A DNA stretch of 43,357 bases from Yersinia pekkanenii (GCF_001152565.1 NZ_CQAZ01000040.1:1-43357); one strand, 5' to 3'. Numbered from the stretch's first letter, positions 1 through 5,634 are shown. Notes: a model not told the origin generated them from the letters alone. A program made the numbers and translations.

Positions 1-25
1 CATGATTATTAATGTTTTTTAGTCG

Positions 26-63
26 TCAGATGGCATCTTTCGGGGAAATGTGCACGGAACCCC
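26..63 (-). mobile_element. Tn3-family terminal inverted repeat (outer end at 63)
   Basis: Read on the reverse strand from 63 the sequence starts GGGGTTCCG and continues GCACATTTCCCCGA, a Tn3-family style end beginning with GGGG. The first 24 nt are identical to the left end of the 387-bp element at 30893. The element belonging to this end lies to the left, beyond the window. It adjoins a broken resolvase gene, so it appears to have inserted into that gene; GTACT (64-68) would be the 5-bp target copy. From memory, positions 1-63 also resemble the spacer between tnpR and the bla gene of Tn3 as carried on pBR322/pUC plasmids. Confidence 0.7.
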
Positions 64-168
64 GTACTGGAACTCCATGATAAGGGAACCGGAGCGACAG
101 AAATAGCAAAGATGATAAGTATCGCACGTTCCACGGTCTATAAAATCATCGAAGAGTCGAAAATGTGA
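64..168 (+). pseudogene. tnpR: 3' fragment of a Tn3-family serine resolvase (tnpR)
   Basis: The open frame 64-168 encodes 34 codons ending in a resolvase-type helix-turn-helix: [20 protein letters not shown] followed by [10 protein letters not shown] and a TGA stop. The GATEIA and IARSTVYKI segments are hallmarks of the C-terminal DNA-binding domain of Tn3-family and related serine resolvases. The catalytic N-terminal domain is absent because a second transposon end (outer end at 63) cuts the gene. The next transposon end lies about 60 bp downstream at 226-263, the usual place for an inverted repeat after tnpR. What is seen is the motif; that it once formed a full tnpR is inference. Confidence 0.75.
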
Positions 169-225
169 GCGTCGGCAGTCGGTTTTTTAAAGGTCAACAT
201 GATGAAAATAAAAGATTTTTATCGA

Positions 226-263
226 CAACGTTAGCATTATCGTGGAAATGTGCGCGAAACCCC
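226..263 (-). mobile_element. Second Tn3-family terminal inverted repeat (outer end at 263)
   Basis: Read on the reverse strand from 263 the sequence is GGGGTTTCGCGCACATTTCC followed by ACGA. It is a diverged version of the ends at 63, 30893 and 31279. It faces the same way as the end at 63, so the two belong to two different, nested elements. The resolvase fragment at 64-168 lies just inside it. GATAT (264-268) would be its 5-bp target copy; the partner is outside the window. It terminates a reverse-strand gene. Confidence 0.65.
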
Positions 264-446
264 GATATCCGGGGCCACGTCGCGGGGAAATCGGTGCTGT
301 TTAAGTGCGGTGGCCAGCCAGCGAGTCAGGAACAGATTTTCCTGGGATTCAGAGCTGACCTTGCCGTCACGTTTTGCCAGCTGAAGTGCGACCATGGCGC
401 ACCAGGCCAGATGACCGGATTTTTTCGTCAACGATTCAGTGCTCAC
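237..446 (-). pseudogene. Unknown small plasmid gene truncated by a Tn3-family end
   Basis: The reverse ORF starts at 446 and reads MSTESLTKKSGHLAWCAMV and so on, an amphipathic, possibly helical small protein of unknown family. Codons from 446 to 264 are host-plasmid sequence. The last eight residues, VSRTFPR preceded by G, are read out of the transposon end whose outer base is 263. The gene is therefore probably missing its natural C-terminus. I do not recognise the family. Its position beyond the origin region suggests a plasmid maintenance or leading-region gene, but that is only context. Confidence 0.4.
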
Positions 447-1086
447 AGATATTTACTTCTCCCTGGCGTTATCCATCTTATACGTGGTACATGCACGGCA
501 TATAAGGTTAATTATATCGCAATAATCAGCCTAACTGAATGTTTTAAAAGATTTTTTAGTTATGCGTTTACGCATGAAGGCGACAAAAATAGCTTTATAC
601 GACGCTGTCGTTAAGGGGCGCCGGTAACCCGGCGAAGCCGGTTCAGGTTTGATAGGTTTTGCCTAACCATCCCCTCGCCCTGATAAGCCATACCCGCTTA
701 AAGTAATACAGAAGCTTCTGTGCGCGGTCGGAGTGGTCCCGACAAGGCCTTTGGCCGCAGTAGGGGCGTATCTCCGCGTGCGAGCGTTAGCGAAGCTACG
801 AGCGTGTATCCAGGACTTACAGCTAACTTACTTCCAGCGACACAAATTTTCTAGTTACAACATCCATTGTAAAGCCACTCTGTTTCCGGCCTTTGGCCGG
901 GAGCGGGGCGGCTTTTCAGTGGCTAAGGGGTTACTGTTCTAGATGTAGGTTCAGAGCTGCAGTTTGCCCACCGTAGGTGGGAGCTACCATTGCGTAGTTA
1001 TTTTCCGAACCGGCGCGAGCTTGCTCGCTGCAAGGGCGGTCACTAATGCCCTTAATCCACAGAATATGCCGGACGGAGTAAGATCT

Positions 1087-1110
1087 TTTTAATTAGTTTA
1101 CTAATTAAAA
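1087..1110. repeat. AT-rich perfect inverted repeat in the presumed origin
   Basis: The arms TTTTAATTAG and CTAATTAAAA are separated by TTTA. The site is flanked by a further A-rich run and lies about 85 bp from the perfect DnaA box, so it is a plausible duplex-unwinding element. It could also be a terminator for a transcript from either side. Confidence 0.5.
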
Positions 1111-1193
1111 GAAAAAGAACTCTGGGTTAAGAATATATTGCGGATAACAAAAGATACGTTTACGGGTAAACCTTGTTTTCCAATTGCGGGTAA

Positions 1194-1203
1194 TTGTGGA
1201 TAA
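1194..1203 (-). promoter_or_regulatory. DnaA box
   Basis: The plus-strand sequence TTGTGGATAA contains the complement of the consensus DnaA box TTATCCACA without mismatch. It lies about 150 bp downstream of the repA stop codon, as expected for a DnaA-assisted RepFII/IncI-type origin. Confidence 0.6.
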
Positions 1204-1304
1204 GAAAAGAAAGCATAATAATTTGCTTCAGGGATGAACATTTTAGCTGCAGGCCGACCTTTTTCCTGAATGATTTATATACAATTCTTCGCACCTGGCC
1301 AGCA

Positions 1305-1325
1305 CAAAAACCGCCTGCGGCGGTT
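1305..1325 (-). terminator. Rho-independent terminator after repA
   Basis: On the reverse strand the stem AACCGCC-GCA-GGCGGTT is followed by a T run (GGTTTTTG). It begins 28 nt beyond the repA stop codon and points in the same direction. Confidence 0.65.
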
Positions 1326-1352
1326 AGAGGATATTTATCGTTGATTAAGGCG

Positions 1353-2390
1353 TCAGTGAACGCTGTCCGGAGGGGCAGGTTCCAGCCCGAGGTCTAGTTG
1401 ATACAATCGCATGTGGGCCAGACGCTCAAATTCATCCGGCGTCATTTGATATAGTTCGTCGGCCGGAAGCGTTTTAGTTAAATGATCCGCCATTGCGTAG
1501 AGACGATCGTCAAACTCCAGCGTACCCAGTTTTTTCGCACGCTTCTGTTTCAGGGCGTTTTCTCGCCGGCGAACAAGCGTCGCATGCCTCATACGTTCAT
1601 ACCAACGTTTACGGGCAGCACTGACGCTAATGTCCTCTCCGGGCGCAAGAAGTCCCTCAGCTTCGGCCGCCAGTCGCTCCTGCTGCTGCGCGTAGAGCTT
1701 ATCGATATTTACGCCGACCAACTTCCAAAACTGCTCCGACAAAACCACATGCTTCGGATACCAGTAGCGGTTAAAACTGTCCCACTGGACACCCTCTGGC
1801 AATTCCAGTAAGCCAAAACGTATAAGCTCCTGTATCAGAGTGCATACCCTACGGACGGTCACTGCCGTTTCAGGAATGACATTCCCGTCTTCATCCTTCG
1901 GACTGAGCTCGTTGGCCAGTCGGCTGACATTCATCGTAACGATGTTAGTTGCTCTGTCCGCGACGCTGATAAGAAGAGGGGGGATCGCATCGAGCAAATT
2001 TTGCCGTTCCGGACGAAAATCACGGGAACGCCCGACGACCCGCCGCATCTGAACAAAGTAGGGATGGCGTGAAAGACGAATACGCAACGATACACGGCCG
2101 TTTTTCTTGTCACGTTTAACCAGCCGTCGATAGCCATGGCCAAACTCGCCAGACAACGGTTTGTACTGTTCAGGCCTGATGTATATAGGGTTAGGGCATT
2201 TACACGCAGTCGAATGTTCGCCTCTTCGGCGTTTAGTCGTTTTTGAAGGTGTTTCAGTTTTAGGTTCATCAATCCACTGCCAATAGGTGTCATCCGTCGC
2301 GGCACGCTCTAGCGCATCGAAATTGATATTTTCCCAGGAAGGATCAATTGATAGGTTTTCTGAATGTTTCTTAGTCACACCCGCCAGCAC
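1353..2390 (-). CDS. repA: RepFII/IncI-type plasmid replication initiator RepA (RepZ)
   Basis: This 345-residue, strongly basic protein has the length and composition of the RepA/RepZ initiators of IncFII, IncI, IncB and IncL/M plasmids, which bind their origin downstream of the gene in cis and recruit DnaA and DnaB. It is rich in Lys/Arg around residues 45-135 (KTTKRRR, RRLVKRDKK, RHPYFVQMRRV) and 255-290 (AARKRWYERMR, RRRENALKQKRAKK). The start is GTG at 2390, directly behind the TAA stop of a leader ORF (TAAGTG). That arrangement is typical of translational coupling to a regulatory leader peptide. An alternative GTG lies four codons further in. Expression should be held down by the antisense RNA at 2441-2515 and need a pseudoknot that frees the start region. 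Family identity is recognised by eye. Confidence 0.85.
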   Translation of the reverse strand: MLAGVTKKHSENLSIDPSWENINFDALERAATDDTYWQWIDEPKTETPSKTTKRRRGEHSTACKCPNPIYIRPEQYKPLSGEFGHGYRRLVKRDKKNGRVSLRIRLSRHPYFVQMRRVVGRSRDFRPERQNLLDAIPPLLISVADRATNIVTMNVSRLANELSPKDEDGNVIPETAVTVRRVCTLIQELIRFGLLELPEGVQWDSFNRYWYPKHVVLSEQFWKLVGVNIDKLYAQQQERLAAEAEGLLAPGEDISVSAARKRWYERMRHATLVRRRENALKQKRAKKLGTLEFDDRLYAMADHLTKTLPADELYQMTPDEFERLAHMRLYQLDLGLEPAPPDSVH

Positions 2391-2519
2391 TTATGGCGGA
2401 CGGGTATTGTGTTCTGAATTGCATGAGTTATAATCTCTCACAGGCCAGCGCCTGCTTTGTAACCCCTGATATCTGCTCTCTTCCGCCAAGTCGCGAACAG
2501 ATTTCGGGGGTTTTTGCAT
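2391..2519 (-). CDS. repY: Leader peptide ORF of repA (RepY/RepB-like)
   Basis: A 42-codon ORF begins at ATG 2519 and reads MQKPPKSVRDLAEESRYQGL and so on to RPP, then stops with TAA at 2391-2393, abutting the repA GTG. In IncI (ColIb-P9) and IncB/L plasmids, translation of such a leader peptide opens a structure that hides the initiator start and permits a pseudoknot. Its ribosome binding site is weak. Shorter starts in the same frame are possible, for example GTG at 2441 giving 16 residues, as is a 17-codon ORF in another frame beginning at ATG 2425 and overlapping the repA start. The stop next to GTG favours this frame; the exact start is unsure. Confidence 0.45.
   Translation of the reverse strand: MQKPPKSVRDLAEESRYQGLQSRRWPVRDYNSCNSEHNTRPP
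2407..2434 (+). promoter_or_regulatory. Promoter of the antisense copy-control RNA
   Basis: A -35 box TTGTGT (2407-2412) and a perfect -10 box TATAAT (2429-2434) are separated by 16 bp. The promoter faces away from repA, so transcription starting near 2441 gives an RNA complementary to the repA leader and ending at the hairpin at 2461-2515. Confidence 0.6.
2441..2515 (+). ncRNA. inc: Antisense copy-number control and incompatibility RNA (Inc RNA / RNAI type)
   Basis: The predicted RNA of about 75 nt is transcribed against the repA leader. It consists mainly of a long interrupted stem-loop: arms AACCCC...TCTG and CAGA...GGGGGTT, with the loop containing CCGCCAAG, followed by a T run (GGGGGTTTTT) that ends transcription. 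The complement of the loop in the repA mRNA, CTTGGCGG, contains the GGCG core known from IncI and IncB leaders. It can pair with CCGCC (2397-2401, reverse strand) just upstream of the repA start to form the activator pseudoknot. The antisense RNA would block this and also set the incompatibility group. Size and layout match Inc RNA of ColIb-P9 (about 70 nt). Confidence 0.7.
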
Positions 2520-2666
2520 TTAAGGCCCGCTGTTCTGGTACCTTTTCCCTTGAGCATTTCAGGATATGCCCATCCAACGCTACCATGCCGCCTAAAGCCA
2601 CATAGCCTCTTATTCCTCTGCGCTCAGCCTCTTAGAAGCCAATGACTTCAGCACAAATCTCTGTAA

Positions 2667-2694
2667 ATATTACCCGTTTTTTTTCTGCTTGCAA
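2667..2694 (-). promoter_or_regulatory. Candidate repA mRNA promoter
   Basis: On the reverse strand TTGCAA (2694-2689) and TAATAT (2672-2667) are separated by 16 bp. Transcription would begin near 2660 and run through the leader ORF into repA. The rest of 2520-2917 shows no gene and is AT-rich. Confidence 0.4.
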
Positions 2695-2840
2695 CCAATG
2701 GATCCCTATCCAACGATCACCATCACACCTCACATTAATAATATCCTTATAAATCATCACCATTAACGATAGATCTAGAGGATCTCACCTAACGTCCTTC
2801 TACTGCAGTCAAAATATCCACTTTTATAATTCTCAGTATT

Positions 2841-2864
2841 AAATATTGATCATAATCAATATTT
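2841..2864. promoter_or_regulatory. Perfect AT-rich dyad upstream of the PAS-LuxR gene (possible operator)
   Basis: The 10-bp arms AAATATTGAT and ATCAATATTT flank CATA. The centre is about 65 bp upstream of the ATG at 2918, a usual operator or activator position. It lacks a T run in the right place, so it is less likely a terminator. The binding protein is unknown; autoregulation by the downstream regulator is possible. Confidence 0.45.
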
Positions 2865-2917
2865 AGAGAGCTAATATTAACAATGCCAACATTATGTTTA
2901 CTTAAGAGTGGGAAATA

Positions 2918-3640
2918 ATGATGACTACTCTTTATACACCAGACAAATTAGCCCCAATAAAAATATCCAAACAGGCAATGCACTTCTTTACTCAGAGTGA
3001 GGAACCATGGGGAATTAAAGATGCACAAAGTCGCTACGTTTATGCTAATCAGGCTTACTTTAATTTTCTTGATATTCAAGATGATATAATAAATAACATT
3101 ATTAATTTAAGTTATGACGCAATTCCTGCACTCTCATCACTAGCAGGACGACTCATAGCGCACGATCAAAAGGTCATGCAAACAGGGCTGCGCCTTGAAG
3201 CTGTCGGGACATTGTTGATTGGAGATAGTTATCGTTCATTTATCTTTGAAAAATTTCCACTTTTTGAAGAGAACGGCACTATTGTTGGAACGATAGCCCA
3301 CCTAAAGCCTTTTGAGCGGCTATCTATGGAGTATTTTTTAGATAAACCTTTCTATGGTGAGGCCACATTCATCCCACCGACAAACATTTTCACGAAGCGA
3401 GAATGGGACGTACTTTTCTTGCTTTTTCGGGGTTCACATAGAGCACAAATATCTGATTTTTTAGGAATTTCTAAATTTTCGATAAGAAATATTATCTCGC
3501 GGCTGTTTCTGCTGACTGGCGTTTCATCTAAGGAAATGCTATTGGAACTGGGATTGAAAAAAGGATGGCATCTGTATGTTCCACCGAGATTCATTTCGAT
3601 TGGCTACGATATTTTGTTCAAAGCTAACCTTTTAAATTAA
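2918..3640 (+). CDS. PAS-like plus LuxR-type HTH transcriptional regulator
   Basis: A 240-residue cytoplasmic regulator. Residues about 20-130 look like a PAS sensor domain (EEPWGIKDAQSRYVYANQAY, typical of PAS folds, ending near GTIAHLKPF). Residues about 160-215 form a GerE/LuxR-type helix-turn-helix (FTKREWDVLFLL then ISDFLGISKFSIRNIISRL). The architecture resembles plasmid transfer regulators such as F-type TraJ and enterobacterial PAS-LuxR proteins; I cannot assign a ligand or target. The start is the first of two ATG codons, preceded by GTGGGA. It is AT-rich compared with the pil/tra genes. It stands alone, bracketed by dyads at 2841-2864 and 3659-3696, so it may control itself and the transfer operons downstream. 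Confidence 0.7.
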   Translation: MMTTLYTPDKLAPIKISKQAMHFFTQSEEPWGIKDAQSRYVYANQAYFNFLDIQDDIINNIINLSYDAIPALSSLAGRLIAHDQKVMQTGLRLEAVGTLLIGDSYRSFIFEKFPLFEENGTIVGTIAHLKPFERLSMEYFLDKPFYGEATFIPPTNIFTKREWDVLFLLFRGSHRAQISDFLGISKFSIRNIISRLFLLTGVSSKEMLLELGLKKGWHLYVPPRFISIGYDILFKANLLN

Positions 3641-3658
3641 CATATTAGTTTACAAGAA

Positions 3659-3696
3659 AATAGGTGCATTTTGTACCGGTACAGTTTGCACCTATT
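3659..3696. promoter_or_regulatory. 38-bp compound palindrome, possible double operator
   Basis: The outer arms are AATAGGTGCA (3659-3668) and TGCACCTATT (3687-3696), and a central GTACCGGTAC is itself palindromic. It can be read as two abutting 15-bp dyads, GGTGCATTTTGTACC and GGTACAGTTTGCACC, each of the form GGTnC...GnACC. That layout suits two cooperative dimers of a repressor or activator. It begins 19 bp after the stop codon of the PAS-LuxR gene. No T run follows, so a simple terminator is less likely. Confidence 0.5.
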
Positions 3697-3774
3697 CTTA
3701 AGTCGATTCTCCCCATAAAATCGCCCTAAATGATTAGTGACCGACCAGAGATTACGGACTCTAGAGCTCAAACA

Positions 3775-3803
3775 TTGACATTGTTTGTTGCTGCCGCTAG
3801 CCT
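3775..3803 (+). promoter_or_regulatory. Candidate promoter of the C4-like RNA operon
   Basis: A perfect -35 box TTGACA (3775-3780) is followed after 17 bp by a fair -10 box TAGCCT (3798-3803). A transcript from about 3810 would begin with the hairpin CTACAG...CTGTAG (3811-3829) and carry the upstream antisense target. Confidence 0.45.
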
Positions 3804-3809
3804 ATTGCA

Positions 3810-3893
3810 ACTACAGAGATAAGCTGTAGTCGAGCGTAGAAACTCGTGCAACTAAGTGGGGCATAAAAACCACACGCTTTGGCGTGTTTTTTT
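3810..3893 (+). ncRNA. Structured leader RNA ending in an intrinsic terminator, with upstream antisense target
   Basis: About 84 nt with three hairpins: CTACAG/CTGTAG (3811-3829), CGAG/CTCG (3831-3846) and a terminator ACACGC-TTTG-GCGTGT followed by seven T (3872-3893). Between them lie GTAGAAA (3836-3842) and CTAAGTGGG (3852-3860), which are exact complements, in the right order, of TTTCTAC (3971-3977) and CCCACTTAG (3956-3964) in the putative C4 RNA. This matches the leader target of P4 CI and P1 C4 immunity RNAs. Whether it is an independent small RNA or an attenuated leader cannot be told from sequence. Confidence 0.5.
3872..3893. terminator. Intrinsic terminator, usable from both strands
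   Basis: The 6-bp stem ACACGC/GCGTGT with a TTTG loop is followed by a run of T on the plus strand, and on the reverse strand by GGTTTTTATG. Transcription reaching the C4-like RNA must read through it or start after it. Confidence 0.65.
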
Positions 3894-3909
3894 ATGCGCA
3901 TACCTGATT

Positions 3910-4000
3910 ACCATCAATGGTGGCTCAGGTGAGGCAGCCTTAGGGCTGGCCGGTACCCACTTAGGCCGGTTTTCTACCCTCGCTTGGGCTACCACCAGAT
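3910..4000 (+). ncRNA. C4/CI-type antisense immunity RNA (phage P1 C4, P4 CI-like)
   Basis: The segment is closed by GGTGG (3919-3923) and CCACC (3992-3996) and is GC-rich and internally folded (AGCC-TTAG-GGCT; CCGG repeats). Two short unpaired-looking elements, CCCACTTAG (3956-3964) and TTTCTAC (3971-3977), are complementary to an upstream copy (3852-3860, 3836-3842); the second also matches GTAGAAA downstream (4003-4009). Such bipartite complementarity is the mechanism of P1/P7 C4 and P4 CI RNAs, which are cut from a longer transcript and block translation of the following icd-like ORF. The translated region also resembles the Icd-like/Ash protein family, which overlaps this RNA in many enterobacterial phages. 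Exact ends are inferred. Confidence 0.55.
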
Positions 4001-4050
4001 GCGTAGAAACTCCGGTGGAGGCTAAAAACCTACTATGTGGAGTATTACCT

Positions 4051-4179
4051 ATGCCCCTTAATATCTGCTTAACATTCATTCAATTCAACATACGCCCATA
4101 TTCCAGGTTAATCTGCCTAAATTCATCCTTAGCAAGGTATATAATCATCAGCAATATCCCCAAATATTCTTTCATATAA
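4051..4179 (+). CDS. Small Icd-like reading frame downstream of the C4-like RNA
   Basis: A 42-residue ORF (MPLNICLTFIQFNIRPYSRL and so on) begins at ATG 4051 after TGGAG with good spacing. The same frame is open back to 3856, and the upstream part (INGGSGEAALGLAG, TTRCVETPVEAKNLL) resembles proteins annotated as Icd-like or Ash in phages P1 and P4. That part is probably a reading of the structured RNA rather than protein. In P1 the icd gene follows C4 RNA and is its target. Here the C-terminal part has no recognised domain and may serve only for translational coupling to the regulator at 4190. Confidence 0.35.
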   Translation: MPLNICLTFIQFNIRPYSRLICLNSSLARYIIISNIPKYSFI

Positions 4180-4189
4180 GGGGTATATC

Positions 4190-4483
4190 ATGTTGAATTT
4201 AGATGCATTCTGGAAACTTCGCCTTATGTTTCCCGAACTAACCGAATCACAATTTCAGGTATTGATGTTATATGCTTTTGGTTTAGGTAATGAAAGCATA
4301 GCAGGCATACTAAATTGCTCTGTAAACGCCATTAAGCTGTCACTACGAAGAATAAAAGAAAACTTAAATGTAGAAAAACTAGAAATGGTCAGAGTCATTT
4401 ATCACTGCCGAATACAAACCGCTATGATGGCACCTAATGACTTCCCTAGTTCTTATTATGAAAAAATTAAAGAGAATAAATGA
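4190..4483 (+). CDS. Small GerE/LuxR-type DNA-binding regulator
   Basis: A 97-residue protein that is almost entirely a GerE-type helix-turn-helix: LTESQFQVLMLYAFGLGNES, then IAGILNCSVNAIKLSLRRIK (residues about 18-60), with no receiver or ligand domain. Such single-domain regulators usually bind DNA as dimers. The gene is AT-rich, 10 bp after the Icd-like ORF, preceded by AAGGGGTATATC and followed at once by a strong terminator. Position suggests it is the payload controlled by the C4-like RNA, as ant is in phage P1. Target promoters are unknown; the pil/tra genes are the obvious candidates. Confidence 0.65.
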   Translation: MLNLDAFWKLRLMFPELTESQFQVLMLYAFGLGNESIAGILNCSVNAIKLSLRRIKENLNVEKLEMVRVIYHCRIQTAMMAPNDFPSSYYEKIKENK

Positions 4484-4516
4484 CATACAGACCCCTTTTG
4501 GGGTCTGTATTTCTTT
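4484..4516 (+). terminator. Intrinsic terminator after the GerE-type regulator
   Basis: A 12-bp stem ATACAGACCCC-TTTT-GGGGTCTGTAT is followed by TTCTTTT. It closes the regulatory unit 3775-4483. The remaining stretch to 4802 holds no gene; it has one hairpin (about 4562-4590, arms ATTTCTTTTCT and AGAGAAGAAAT) and is the untranslated leader or promoter region of the RfaH-like gene. Confidence 0.8.
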
Positions 4517-4801
4517 TGCAAACCATGCGATGATCTCTTTTATCGCTGTTATTTAAATAATTATTTCTTTTCTCCGCCAAGAGAAGAAATAAAGTAATAA
4601 TAATATTAGATCTTCGTCATGACTGTGGTTTGCAATACTCGGGTATAAAGCCAGTGCAGCGTTGATAACAGGTCGCAGTCCTGACGGAGATCTTTTTTCA
4701 CCTTTGTATTGATTCCGGAAGCGGGATCATTTTTTGGAAGTGCGCCCATCATTCTGATGATTTTTCTGACTTATATCTATTTGACAAGGAAGACAAAAAT
4801 C

Positions 4802-5260
4802 ATGTTTAACTGGTATCTGGCTTGTCATCAACCGGGAAAGGAAACACTGTATAAAGCTCAACTGGAGCTGTCACGTTTGCATATTGATAGCTTCTGTCCG
4901 TTGATCCGCTTATCCCGACCACGACCCGACAGACCCAGCGGCAGATTGATTATTGAACCTCTTTTTTCTGGTTATATTTTTATCCAGTTTGACCCAGAGA
5001 TCACACATACAACCAAATTGACAGCATTATCAAGTGTCAGTCATTTCGTCAAATTTGGTTGTGATATAAGACCAATACCAAAGACAGTAATAGAATCCTT
5101 AATGAAATTACCCCTCTGCCCGACAGAACAGGATGTAATAGCAGGTAGGTTTAAAGAAAAAATAGTGGCCATCACCAGAGTCAGTAATAAACATGAGCGC
5201 ACAGTAATGTTTCTCGCATTAATGGAAGCGCTTAATACACCATTACGTAAATCGGCTTAA
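4802..5260 (+). CDS. traB: RfaH/NusG-like transcription antiterminator (R64 TraB-like)
   Basis: The 152-residue product is a specialised NusG paralogue. It starts MFNWYLACHQPGKETLYKAQ, the NusG N-terminal fold that binds RNA polymerase. It contains PLFSGYIFIQFD (residues about 57-68), which corresponds to the PLFPGYLFV-type segment of RfaH, and ends with a short domain like the RfaH C-terminal KOW region. RfaH itself is about 162 residues. R64 TraB and IncL/M ActX are plasmid members that promote expression of long transfer operons, and the gene precedes the pil operon here as in R64. I chose ATG 4802 because the NusG fold begins there and AAGGA precedes it; an upstream in-frame ATG at 4709 would add 31 unrelated residues. 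I did not find a clear ops element (GGCGGTAGC) in the window. Confidence 0.75.
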   Translation: MFNWYLACHQPGKETLYKAQLELSRLHIDSFCPLIRLSRPRPDRPSGRLIIEPLFSGYIFIQFDPEITHTTKLTALSSVSHFVKFGCDIRPIPKTVIESLMKLPLCPTEQDVIAGRFKEKIVAITRVSNKHERTVMFLALMEALNTPLRKSA

Positions 5261-5329
5261 CGCAGGCATTCTTTCTCTTAATTCTCTGTTTTTATCTCCA
5301 GCAGCAACCTTGCCTTCCCCCCACCCTAG

Positions 5330-5354
5330 CCGACAGAAATGTCGGTTTTTTTTA
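5330..5354 (+). terminator. Intrinsic terminator after the RfaH-like gene
   Basis: The stem CCGACA-GAAA-TGTCGG is followed by nine T. Because the following ORF starts at 5368, it separates the antiterminator gene from the next unit, or acts as an attenuator that the antiterminator could suppress. Confidence 0.8.
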
Positions 5355-5367
5355 TAAAAGGCCCCCT

Positions 5368-5616
5368 ATGTTAGACATCACTGATTTATCACGCACAACT
5401 ATTAGTATCGCCGGCAGTCGCAGATTAATAATTGATAAACTAACTATCGACCTTAGCATTAAAACAGGTGTTCCACTGAGCAAAGCTGAAATTATTAATG
5501 CGGTTATTGACCGGATTAGTGACATACAGCATGAGAATCTAGTTGAGCGAATTATTCTGAATAGATTCCCTGCGGGTCGGGGGCCGCTAGCTTTTCGTAA
5601 ACACAGTAAACCGTAA
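5368..5616 (+). CDS. Hypothetical protein, 82 residues
   Basis: Small protein with a helical, leucine/isoleucine-rich middle (LSKAEIINAVIDRISDIQ, residues about 37-55) and a basic C-terminus. Its start follows AAAGG. It lies 14 bp after a terminator hairpin and 18 bp before another small ORF, so the two are probably co-transcribed ahead of pilL. R64 has small genes of unknown role at this place (pilI-K, traC/D), but I see no specific similarity. A DNA-binding role (ribbon-helix-helix-like first part) is conceivable but not shown. Confidence 0.55.
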   Translation: MLDITDLSRTTISIAGSRRLIIDKLTIDLSIKTGVPLSKAEIINAVIDRISDIQHENLVERIILNRFPAGRGPLAFRKHSKP

Positions 5617-5634
5617 CATACGGAGAATGACGAT

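Larger units (their letters stand above)
447..1352. other. Presumed replication origin region (oriV), no protein genes seen
   Basis: No convincing coding region lies here. The stretch is downstream of repA, where RepFII/IncI-type plasmids place their origin. It holds an AT-rich inverted repeat (1087-1110), a perfect DnaA box on the reverse strand (TTATCCACA, within 1194-1203), a one-mismatch box (TAATCCACA, 1053-1061) and, further away, a cluster of GC-rich hairpins at 620-641, 886-900, 967-981 and 1015-1028, with a larger dyad whose arms are 873-879 and 918-924. The hairpins could be single-strand initiation sites for lagging-strand priming. Origin function is inferred from position and these motifs. 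Confidence 0.5.

Noticed and set aside
165..614. 149-codon forward ORF
   Set aside because: It runs across a transposon end and the opposite strand of a truncated gene and has no protein-like features or ribosome site.
733..942. 69-codon forward ORF in the origin region
   Set aside because: It is built from the GC-rich hairpins; the translation is low in structure and no ribosome site precedes it.
2393..2605. 70-codon forward ORF opposite the repA leader
   Set aside because: The strand here carries the antisense RNA, and the ORF crosses its terminator.
3856..4050. Upstream extension of the Icd-like ORF as true protein
   Set aside because: It covers a terminator and a folded RNA; the family of such annotations is likely a by-product of the conserved RNA. 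The start at 4051 has the ribosome site.
3852..4079. Reverse-strand ORF across the C4-like block
   Set aside because: It mirrors a structured RNA with conserved complementarities; no ribosome site.
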